This document shows, one piece after another, positions 29,581-64,000 of a stretch of 64,000 nt of DNA. The notes beneath the pieces are model-generated. The model was not told where the DNA came from and did not search any database. It saw only the letters and a program-made list of their open reading frames with translations. The position numbers and the translations under genes are program-made. Each line of letters starts with the position of its first letter. Positions within the stretch are counted from its first letter, which is position 1. The DNA lies in assembly GCA_009746045.1 (NCBI GenBank), contig RPFO01000130.1, forward strand, positions 1,369,913-1,433,912, given 5' to 3'. Origin of the DNA: Mesostigma viride. Lineage: Eukaryota > Streptophyta > Mesostigmatophyceae > Mesostigmatales > Mesostigmataceae.

Positions 29581-30590
29581 GGCGAACCGAGATCCAAGAA
29601 GCGAGCACAACCCGCTGTGGTTGGGCTCTTGTCCACAACGTGTGCAGCTAAGCCACACCAACACCTTCGTCTTCCCTGGTTTGTGTGGTTGGATAAGGCG
29701 GAGAGCTCGCGAGGATCGCAATGTGATGAGCGAAGCACCCCATCGGCACATCGGCCCGCACGTTTATCGGGCTGATCAGCTACTTCATGGACACTTCGCT
29801 CGTACGGCGCCACTAGATTATCACCACGTGCAAATTAAACGGCTGGATACTCCTTAGTCAGTGTGGCGCCCGTACACGACCGCGTTTGATGCCTGTCATA
29901 TTTTGAGCATATTTGGCCAATGTCAGAATATGGTGACGGTCGACAGAAAAAAAAATCATGACCCGTTGAACAGAAAAAAAAATCATGATGTACTTAGTGG
30001 CAAAGCAGGGGCAAAGTACGTAGTCAGCTACAGTACTGTAGTGGCAGACTGGCAAGTGGCAGCCATTTCGGACCACGAAGTCCAAAAAGATATCCAGATC
30101 AACATGCACCAAGAGTCAGCTGCTATCTACAGTGCCGTAAGCGGAACCGCCCACACATGCACCAAGAGTCCAACTGTCCGAGACACCCGGACCGCACAGC
30201 AGGGTCTGCAATCCGCCAAGCAGGGTTGCAGCGTACACCATAAAGTTTCGTTACCTCATCCTGCTTGGTACTGTACAAAAAAAAGCTACCGTAGTAAGCC
30301 AGCAAATTCCTTGAGCAGGAATGGCACCCACTACAATCACTACAAACTCACGGCAATTCCGGCAATGCACGAGAGCTAAAACGGCACACGGGCGGAATTT
30401 TCAGCAAATTTGATTGCGGACCATACTATGCTGCCGTGGTGTTCTTTAAGAACCGGAGGAAAACATGTCCCGTCGCATCAATTTTATGAGGGTTCCTAAT
30501 TAATTGCGTCAACTGAATACATTAGGTATATGTCAGGTAAATTTTCGTCATTAATAAGTTCTCGCTTGAATTGCGTGTAAGCGGCGAAAA
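29581..30590. promoter_or_regulatory. divergent intergenic region between AGPase and helicase
   Basis: About 1 kb separates the two start codons, so it should hold both promoters and 5' leaders. A 26 bp tandem duplication with A9 runs lies at 29940-29990. No TATA box stands out; whether the promoters are shared is unknown. Confidence 0.4.
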
Positions 30591-56802
<26,212 letters not shown>

Positions 56803-56892
56803 GTATGGGCTTTCAATAGAGAATGTTGTCATTAGAGAATATGGGCTTGAAATAGACACTATCGTCCTTGCTACTAGTACTAGTTTGCGAAT

Positions 56893-56942
56893 AGGGCACG
56901 CATGTTCCTGCGGCCGCCCGAGGGGGTGAGAAAGGTTTTGGC
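56893..56942 (+). repeat. echo of the helicase exon 20 donor edge
   Basis: Repeats the last about 35 bases of exon 20 (TTCCTGCGGCCGCCCGAGGG and GGTG) plus an AAGGT donor about 100 bp downstream. Confidence 0.85.
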
Positions 56943-57244
56943 CCTTGGGCCCTAAATGCGGCGCGCGCGTGACAATACCGGGATTGGCGCTACTACTGTC
57001 GTATGTGAATAGAGAGAGGAAAATAGGGGACGTAGTTGTGAAATCGACAATGTGGGAATGAGCAACTCAATGAGGAACGAGGATTGTATCATGTAATAAT
57101 ACACGACGTAGTGAGCTCAGAATGGGAACTGCAAAGGAAGCTGCTCGGTCTGGTGGCACTCCCCAGTGCTACGCCTATATGCCTATGGCGACGCCGACTA
57201 GCAGCGACTACCAGTGGACAACTGTACACTGCAATGCCATGCGA

Positions 57245-57485
57245 CCACGTCACCTGCATCAACTACCCTCATTTCGGTGGCATTCTTGACTTCATTTCGG
57301 TGGCAGGCTGGCGCCTCCGAAAGCGCGTTAACCTCAGTCTGAACGATCAGCTGACCAGGTTCGATGTTCAGCTTATCGGGGCGCGGATTCGGGATCGCCT
57401 TGGCTATAGCATCCCAGAAGTCCAGGTAGCCATCTGGCTACGTTACTATGTCGCTGTCTCAGGACAGGACACGGTGCAGTTGTGA
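57245..57485 (+). pseudogene. diverged Copia-type gag fragment
   Basis: Reads L-D-F-I-S-V-A-G-W-R-L-R-K-R, N-D-Q-L-T-R-F-D-V and V-A-I-W-L-R-Y-Y-V. This aligns with 58110-58310 of the next gag at roughly 60-65% amino-acid identity by eye. It stops at TGA 57483. Flanking sequence at 57030-57128 also resembles 57480-57566, so a whole 5' segment is duplicated. Confidence 0.7.
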
Positions 57486-57612
57486 ATGGACAATGAGCAA
57501 CTCACTGAATGAGAACGGAGAACGTATTATGTATAATAATACTCGACGGGCTCAGAATGGGATCTGTGCGTGAGAGCTGCTCATTGTCCATTCACAACTT
57601 GGACCGAAAAAT

Positions 57613-60161
57613 ATGGCTTCGAACAATGCGAACAACAACCGTGGTAACAATGCAGGGCGTGTGCCGCCAAGGCGCACATCCCCGCGCCTCTCGCCGGAGG
57701 GTTCGCCCTCCGCCACGGCGAGGGTGACGCCAACCGTCCCCTTTCGCCATGTGGTTGCCGATCCCCGGAGGCGCAGGTCCCCGCAACCGGGGACCATAGC
57801 CACGGGGGCGGCGAGAGGCCGCACGCCTGCCATCGGCGGTTCGTCCGCCATGGCACCCGGGGGGCAGGTCCCCCGGCCACGTGACCCCTCCGTCGCAGGT
57901 GGCGGGGGGCGTGAGCGTAGCGACTCCTCGGAAAAGGATGGGGAGGTGCCGAGGGGGCTGCCACGGCCCTCACTCGAGGTATCTTCCCAGACGCCAGCAA
58001 CGTCTGGTAATCTGTCGGTGGGCCGACATCTAGCCACGATGGATATCGATCGCTACGGCGAACATGTCCCAGCACCGGTCACATTCGGTGCTACACCTTA
58101 CCACCTCCCGCTTGGGGAGGTTCCGGATTTCATGTCGGTGACGGGGTGGCACCTCAAAAAGCGCTTCAACCTCAACCTTCATGATCAGCTGACCAAGTTC
58201 GACGTTGGGATGATCAGGGGGCAGATCCAGGATAGGCTGAGATGCAGCCTCCACGAGATCCATGTAGCCATCTGGCTACGTTGTTTCGTCACTGTCTCTG
58301 GACAGTATGATGTGCCCATGTCAGAGTGGGCGTCAGGAGCACGCCAGCAGGAGGCGTTACTGCTAGTGGCCAAGAAGGACGATGACTTGGCCGCACCCCT
58401 GCCTCAGTGGCCCCAGGTCACGCCAGTTGGCTGGGGCAACGTGAGGGGTGAGGCGGCAGCGATGCTGCCTCCGGCTGGGCGCGGGGCGGCACGCGCCCCC
58501 AACCGAAGCCAGGGTGGTCCGACCACCCAGGGTCCTCTGGCAACCCAGGGGGCCCGAACCCAGCAGCCCGCCCCGCTGCCAAGTGCAGGGGGTCAGCCAA
58601 CTGTAGCAGCCCCAGGGGGTACAGTGCCCTCGGTGGCGACGCCGGCGCAGCCGTCGCAGGCGGGGGAGGCGACCCCCATGGAGGGCGTTTCAGCCCCCCC
58701 GAGCAGGTCAGGTGGTCAGTCCACCTCCAGCACCCCCGCAGCGCGGGGTGCTGCCTCCAGGGACAAGGGCCTGGCCGTGGAAGGCCAGCCCATGGGTCCC
58801 ACCCGGGAAGAGCAGGCGCAGGTGCGTGATCAGCCCGAGGTCCTGGAGGGTCCCATGTCGGGGGACGACATGATCTGCCTGCAGGATGAGCAAGTGTGGA
58901 GGGCCATCCAGACCACCACCCGCAGCTTCCAGGGGTTGGCGGACAAGACCCAGCAGTACCACATAGCTGAGGCGGGCAGCCTAGTATGTGCAATCATCAC
59001 GCACCTGCTGGTTCTGCCCAACCTGCAAGAGCACACCCGCGGCGTCTGCGACAACCTGTTGCCTGTCCTGCAGGCCCTCCTCGCGGGGAAGCGGGTCCAG
59101 GGCAACAGGGGGCGCTTTGTGAGGGACCTAGAGCGTCTCCACAACGCCATCTTGGCAGGGGTTGGTAGGTTGCTGCCTGTGTGGCTTCGCCATGACTTGA
59201 CTAGCGTAACTGACGATGATGATGTGTCACTCACCCCCACCTTCCACGACTGGGAGGAAGCACGCAGCAGGAGGCAGGAGGTCACACACACACATCCCTG
59301 TACAGCCCACCCATCAGATGCCCACCACCCCCACTCAGCCCATGCTTGCCACACCCTCTCAGCCCACCCATGAAGCTTCTTCCTCTCAGCATGTCTCTCC
59401 TGTGGCTGCCCCTGTAGCACCCTCCCCTCCTTCACCCCCTGCCTCCCCCTCACGCTGGCCTGTCTTTAATGAGAACCGTCCTGTAGAGAGGATTACAGTC
59501 AGGGGGTTGCCTGAGGGGCACACTAGGGAGCAGGGGAACCATGTGCCGCTGTCTCTCCAGTTAGCCGGGGAGGAGCTGAATGTGAAAAACTGGTTTGGGT
59601 CTCTCATGCAGGGAAATTTTTACCATGAGTCATCCACTCAGATTTAGAACCTCGTCCTCATTTTCCAGCGTAGGTACCCCAGGTGGCAGGACACACAGGC
59701 TAGGGAAGTCTGGGAGAGCTTCCTGCATGAACTCACGGATCTTCTCTCCACCCACGCATCTGTGGATATGTATGGGGCCTTTAGGTGGGTAGAGGATTAC
59801 CATGTGAGCTCCCTAGACAATGTGGCTGAGACCAAGAAGTGGGAGTTAGCCATCAAAGCTTGTCCTGATGTTCAGCAGTTGGATCACAAGTTCTTGGTGC
59901 ATGCTTTCCTGGAGAAACTCAAACTAGAAAAAAAACACTTACGCTATGCTCGCAACAGGGCTGGCTAAGCACTGGGAGGACATGAAAGCAGCCCTCGACT
60001 ACGTCAAGCTGGCCTTGGCCCCCCTCAGCAAGGGGGCCCTGGGGCCATCAGTCAAGAGGGTCAGGGGGGGGGAGGGACAGGAGGATGAGGACAAGGAGAG
60101 GGAGGATAGGAACCATAGCCCACTCAGGAATCATAGCACCCAGCCAGGCGGGGGGAACTGA
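57613..60161 (+). pseudogene. Copia-type gag of an internally deleted element
   Basis: Main frame 57613-59373 (586 codons) from ATG: low-complexity Arg/Pro/Ser N-terminus, conserved block P-D-F-M-S-V-T-G-W-H-L-K-K-R, a long Pro/Gly/Gln linker, then a helical block. Gag continues through overlapping frames 59216-59647, about 59650-59968 and 59946-60161, with R-I-T-V-R-G-L-P-E-G and F-L-V-H-A-F-L-E-K-L matching the first element's gag. The frame changes (near 59280, 59640 and 59950) show decay or indels. No zinc knuckle, integrase or reverse transcriptase follows. Confidence 0.7.
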
Positions 60162-60419
60162 GCTCAGGTCACCTACAACCTAAGTGGTGACAGTAGCCAG
60201 GTTTATTTCACCTTGAACTGTCCACGTTGCACCTGAACAACGTGTTAGGACATGCCACCTCTGCACTGAACAGCAGTGGCTGAAGTCCTGGTGACAGGCG
60301 ACAGGAATACTGCATGCTGTACCTGGGCTGTCCACGTTACACTGAACAACGTGATAGCACCCATTGCCCTTACTGCCACTGAACAGTGAGGCCAGGTGTC
60401 CTAGGGAGCCCCCAGTGAA
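60162..60419 (+). other. deletion junction zone of the retroelement
   Basis: No coding signal. A CTGTCCACGTTRCACTGAACA phrase occurs twice (about 60219 and 60330). Pol has been lost between gag and RNase H. Confidence 0.5.
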
Positions 60420-60786
60420 CTGGGAAACTGAGTGCAGGGCAGTGGTGTCAGCAGTACTCCATGCAAGATACCTGAATCATGTGCTGGCTTGGTTGCAGAT
60501 GCAAGGAGGTAGCAGCGCTGGGGTGGTTGCACATTTGCTCACTGACAGTCAGTCAGTCCTCAGCTTCCTTGCTAACCCCTATGCTGTGCACACTGATCTT
60601 GATTGGGTGGTCCTCAAACAGGAATCCACCTACTGGGAGTCCACACGTCACGTGGAAGACAAGCACAATGCAGCTGATGCGCTTACCAAAGTGCCTCAGC
60701 AGGCAGCTGATCAGTATCAGCTGCTCTACCACCTGATGAACCTGTATGGCAAGCAGGCAACCCTGCCCCATCGGGGGGACACCTAG
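60420..60786 (+). pseudogene. RNase H end of the deleted Copia-type element
   Basis: Reads C-R-A-V-V-S-A-V-L-H-A-R-Y, L-L-T-D-S-Q-S-V and N-A-A-D-A-L-T-K, ending H-R-G-D-T and TAG. It is nearly identical to the minus-strand copy beginning at 61467. AATAAA follows at about 60915. Confidence 0.8.
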
Positions 60787-61236
60787 CAGGTCCCTGTCAA
60801 CCGGGGGCACCTAGGCAACCCAGCACCCCTTGGACAGTTCCAAGGGGCAGGTCGTGCTCCCTGTAAGGGTGGTTTGGTGGAGTCTGTATTTTTGAGCCCT
60901 GTTTGCCCTTTGCCAATAAAATCTCTTTGATTTTTCACACACCATGGAATTTCGTGCTGCTCACTCTCCTAGGTGAGCAGGGGTTGTATCATCTCGTTTC
61001 CATTCAGGTTGTGTGCCTTGGTGAACAGGCCCTGAGTTCAGTGCTCAGGTGCCCCCCATTCAAGTGGAGGGTCATACCTCCATTGACAGGTTGTTTCCTA
61101 GGTCCCCAGTTGGACAGGCCCTTGGTGGACAGGCCCTGAGTTCAGTGCTCAGGTGCCCCCCATTCAAGTGGAGGGTCATACCTCCATTGACAGGTTGTTT
61201 CCTAGGTCCCCAGTTGGAAGGCACACAACCTTAATG
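60787..61236. repeat. 3' tail of the plus element plus 104-bp tandem duplication
   Basis: After the plus-strand tail comes a duplicated unit of about 104 bp (about 61027-61130 and 61131-61225; CCTGAGTTCAGTGCTCAGGT start), bounded by GGTTGTGTGCCTT on the left and its reverse complement on the right. This spacer is the loop of the large inverted repeat formed by the two elements. Confidence 0.8.
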
Positions 61237-61466
61237 GACAATGAGAGTATGATACAACCCCTGCCCACCTATGAAGGTGAGCAGCACGAAATTCCATGGT
61301 GTGTGAAAAATCAAAGAGACTTTATTGGCACAGGGCATACAGATGCAGAAAAAAAAAAAAAAAAACCAGACTCCACCAAACCGCCCTTACTGGGAGCACG
61401 ACCTGCCCCTTGGACCTGCCCAAGGGGTGCTGGGTTGCCTAGGTGCCCCCGGTTGACAGGGACCTG
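61237..61466 (-). repeat. 3' tail of the minus-strand Copia-type element
   Basis: Reverse complement of about 60787-61010 with an extra A17 run at about 61350. It contains the AATAAA-type signal in minus orientation. Confidence 0.8.
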
Positions 61467-62286
61467 CTAGGTGTCCCCCCGATGGGGCAGGGTTGCCTGC
61501 TTGCCATACGGGTTCATCAGGTGGTAGAGCAGCTGATACTGATCAGCTGCCTGCTGAGGCACTTTGGTAAGTGCGTCAGCTGCGTTGTGCTTGTCTTCCA
61601 CGTGACCTGTGGACTCCCAGTAGGTGGATTCCTGTTTGAGGACCACCCAGTCAAGATCAGTGTGCACAGCATAGGGGTTAGCAAGGAAGCTGAGGACTGA
61701 CTAGCTGACTGTCAGTGAGCAAATGTGCAACCACTCCAGCCCTGCTACCTGCTTGCATCTGCAACCATACCAGCACATGAATCAGGTATCTTGCATGGAG
61801 TACTGATGACACCACTGCCCTGCACTTAGCAGCATTGCTGCTGACAGCCTTGCGTCTATGCAACCGGTTGTACCATGAAATGAGGTATAAGGGTGCATCA
61901 TCATTTTGCACAAAATACAAGCGTGACTCCCTTGCCTGCAACTTGGTAATCTGCCTGGACTCCATGGAACTATCCATCATAGCTTGGATATGAATGGTTT
62001 TGTGGAGATCCAAGGAATGCAAGATAAGGGGAGGGCCTTCCTGGAGAGTTTTGGTGATGGCTTTGTGACCTACTTGCATCAAGACATCATCATCAACTCT
62101 GCTAACCACAGCCAGGTGAGGTGCACATGTTGAGCACAACCACCCTAGCTTGCCTCTAGGTGGGATAGGCACCAGGTTTGATTTTTGTTTGCAAAACCTC
62201 CAAGCAGTTGTGCATGTAATCAGTAGGAGAGTATAATGCACACACCCACTGGCTGTCATGCTGCTGGAGTTGTAACATTGTGCCAC
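61467..62286 (-). pseudogene. Copia-type RNase H (minus copy)
   Basis: Two frames, 61678-62286 and 61467-61667, are split by a 4 bp CTAG insertion near 61702 compared with the plus copy. Motifs: W-Y-N-R-L-H-R-R-K-A-V-S-S-N, L-L-T-D-S-Q and A-D-A-L-T-K. It overlaps the pol frame at 62156-62286, where one frame change is needed. Confidence 0.75.
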
Positions 62287-63565
62287 AAAATTTTATGGCA
62301 GTGGTGCCCAGCTCTACTTGCTTGCCAATCTCAAAGTGCTGTGACACTTGCTGAATAAAATCATCTACAGCACGCCTTGGCCCAGCAATCAGCTGATCAT
62401 CCCCATGCCACACAAACGTGAGTATGCCATGAGGGTGAGGGACCACAAAGAAGCAAGGGTCTATGTCATCATATCTAGCCCCTAACTTTACAAACACTGC
62501 CTGAGCTGACATCCTAAAAATGCGAGGGGCTGATTGCAGCCCTTCAACACCTATGTTCGCTTTCAGGTACTGTTGAGGGATGTGTTTTGCCCAGACTCTG
62601 GGAGTGGAGACTACATACACCTGACCATGCCACACTTGTTGTGCTATCTCAGGTGAGCCTTTCAAGAAAGCCCTTTTAATGTCTGTAGCCTTACATACAT
62701 AATCATCCCCGTCATTGAGGTGACCCACAAAGACAGACAGCAAGATTTTGAGAGAAGTTTGCTGAATGCCTGGAGTGTACAGCTCTGCTTCTGTCAGATC
62801 AGTGGTCCCCTTGAACTCTGTCACACAAGGCCTGGCATGAAAAATAACTGACCCATCTGCTGCTGGCTTATGTTTACACACAAACTTCAAGCGCAAATGC
62901 TTGCACCCTGCAGGCTTTTTGTCATAACGGGTAACAGGTGGAGTGTGGGATGGACTCAGTGGATCTGGCACTACCCATTCTTCCATTGCCTTATTGAAGG
63001 CCTCCACCCACTTAAGGAAACCTATGTGTGTGCGACAGTCTTGCTCTATCTGTTCATAAGAAAGGGGAGACATTTTTGCCACATCATGTTTGCCCAACCC
63101 AAAGGAGGATGGATGAAGTTTTTGGTTATGAATCAAATCTGCCACACAGGGTTCTTGTCCTGGAGCATACTTGGGGGTAGCAAATTTTACAGAAGCAAGG
63201 TTGGTTTGAAGAAGTGTTTGAAGGGGAATTTTGAAATGATTCAGAGCCACACCACCCAGGTCCTGGATGGCCAGTTTATCACTGGAAATAATGACACCAG
63301 GGTATGAGAGAAAAGGGTCACCCAACAAAGCATTACCTTTATAACCTTCCAGTACCTGAAAGGGAGTTGGGATACCAAGTATAGTCAGCATTACCTGACC
63401 TTGTACCTTTAGTAATGACTGCCCTGAGAAATCAGCCACGTGTTGCCTGGGGGAAGGTTCCAAAGGCAAATGGGGCACAGCCAGGGCACTGATGATGCTG
63501 ACCTGGGCTTGTGTGTCCACAGCAACCAAGAATGGGCTATTGTCATTCTGCCCAACCTTACCCAC
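62156..63565 (-). CDS. Copia-type pol: retropepsin-like domain and reverse transcriptase (minus copy)
   Basis: 469 codons, open. The protease-like part has V-A-V-D-T-Q-A-Q-V-S-I-I-S and A-L-L-G-D-P-F. Reverse transcriptase has K-A-T-D-I-K-R-A-F, G-V-E-G-L-Q-S-A-P and F-V-W-H-G-D-D-Q. These are the same departures from the Copia consensus as in 8268-10436, although the two proteins differ at many positions. The upstream part (63566-63994) is in the same frame behind one TAA, so the start given is only the first residue after that stop region. Confidence 0.85.
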   Translation of the reverse strand: MGKVGQNDNSPFLVAVDTQAQVSIISALAVPHLPLEPSPRQHVADFSGQSLLKVQGQVMLTILGIPTPFQVLEGYKGNALLGDPFLSYPGVIISSDKLAIQDLGGVALNHFKIPLQTLLQTNLASVKFATPKYAPGQEPCVADLIHNQKLHPSSFGLGKHDVAKMSPLSYEQIEQDCRTHIGFLKWVEAFNKAMEEWVVPDPLSPSHTPPVTRYDKKPAGCKHLRLKFVCKHKPAADGSVIFHARPCVTEFKGTTDLTEAELYTPGIQQTSLKILLSVFVGHLNDGDDYVCKATDIKRAFLKGSPEIAQQVWHGQVYVVSTPRVWAKHIPQQYLKANIGVEGLQSAPRIFRMSAQAVFVKLGARYDDIDPCFFVVPHPHGILTFVWHGDDQLIAGPRRAVDDFIQQVSQHFEIGKQVELGTTAIKFCGTMLQLQQHDSQWVCALYSPTDYMHNCLEVLQTKIKPGAYPT

Positions 63566-63643
63566 CTTAGCTGATCCTGCAGCAGTTTGAGCTTTGGCTC
63601 TATGTGCTGATTGTAAAATGCGGATAGCTTCTGCTAGACTGCG

Positions 63644-63994
63644 TTAGGAAGGTGCAGCTAGTGGCTGAGCTAATTCCACAAGTGAATTAGTGATAGGTTG
63701 CTGATCACCTTCTTTGCCAAAGTGACCCTCTGCTGCAGGGGGCCAAACCTGCAGTGACTGCCTGCAATCATCAAGGGTGACCTGGGTGTCACAGGGGTTG
63801 TGGCTATCACACTCACCAGTGGGTGTTCCAAACAACCACTCACTGGGCAACGCTGGGATGCCAGGCAATTGTACAGGGCTGTCGGCCAACAGCTCTTCCT
63901 CCTCTGCCACGTTTGACACAGTTGGAAAATACAATTTCATCCTGTGAGCTGAACACCTGTGTACTTTACCCGTGTCATTGTGTTTAACCTGCAC
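63644..63994 (-). CDS. Copia-type pol linker between integrase and protease-like domain (minus copy, partial)
   Basis: Begins in the C-terminal integrase tail (H-R-C-S-A-H-R-M-K-L-Y-F-P matches H-R-E-R-M-V-G-K-H-R-L-K-L-Y-Y of the first element), then an acidic linker. It ends at TAA (63644-63646); the same frame continues L-A-E-A-I-R-I-L-Q-S-A-H-R-A-K into the protease-like domain, so the stop is a single nonsense codon. The element extends past the window end. Confidence 0.7.
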   Translation of the reverse strand: MQVKHNDTGKVHRCSAHRMKLYFPTVSNVAEEEELLADSPVQLPGIPALPSEWLFGTPTGECDSHNPCDTQVTLDDCRQSLQVWPPAAEGHFGKEGDQQPITNSLVELAQPLAAPS

Positions 63995-64000
63995 TTTCCT

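Overview
The window is nuclear DNA from a eukaryote. Genes are split by many GT-AG introns, and it carries LTR retrotransposons, a CACTA/EnSpm DNA transposon, kilobase-long microsatellites and many minisatellites. A split gene for a plastid-targeted ADP-glucose pyrophosphorylase of plant large-subunit type, plus a DHX29/DExH7-type RNA helicase, points to the green lineage. A green alga with a large repeat-rich genome is most likely; I cannot name the species. I recognise no tRNA, rRNA, CRISPR array or bacterial feature.

Layout. 1-135: the last codons of a HIRAN-domain protein. 678-1304: a duplicated 0.2 kb segment. 1406-1942 (-): an unrecognised exon. 2855-14450: a decayed CACTA (Tnp2-type) transposase gene, split by a young Copia-type LTR retrotransposon (4070-11669) with a perfect 5 bp target duplication. 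14585-15020: a low-complexity array that turns into its own reverse complement. 15060-18743: unclassified coding blocks and a tyrosine recombinase fragment. 19134-20063: a repeat element, seen again at 33003-33703. 21338-29580 (-): the complete AGPase gene, 12 exons joining into 533 codons without a frame break. 30591 to beyond the window (+): the DHX29-like helicase gene, divergent from AGPase, 20 exons joining into 1233 codons and ending at 56802 after helicase motif III and the start of the second RecA domain. Its introns hold the (TCTG)n and (TCTA)n arrays, a tail-to-tail pair of retroelement gag copies (42.7-44.9 kb) and a tail-to-tail pair of Copia-type copies (57.6-64 kb).

Two observations stand out. 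First, introns of both host genes contain diverged copies of the adjacent exon edge together with its splice site ('splice-junction echoes'). About 20 of the roughly 30 junctions I delimited have at least one, sometimes five. Second, the Copia-type elements have an odd pol: integrase, then a retropepsin-like domain with DTQA in place of DTGA/DSGA, then a reverse transcriptase whose catalytic box is HGDD in place of Y/F-x-DD. Two clearly diverged copies share all of this, and the best-preserved copy has LTRs with AG...CT ends.

AGPase makes ADP-glucose for starch synthesis in the plastid. The helicase family unwinds structured 5' leaders during translation initiation. The two genes are neighbours but there is no evidence of a shared pathway.
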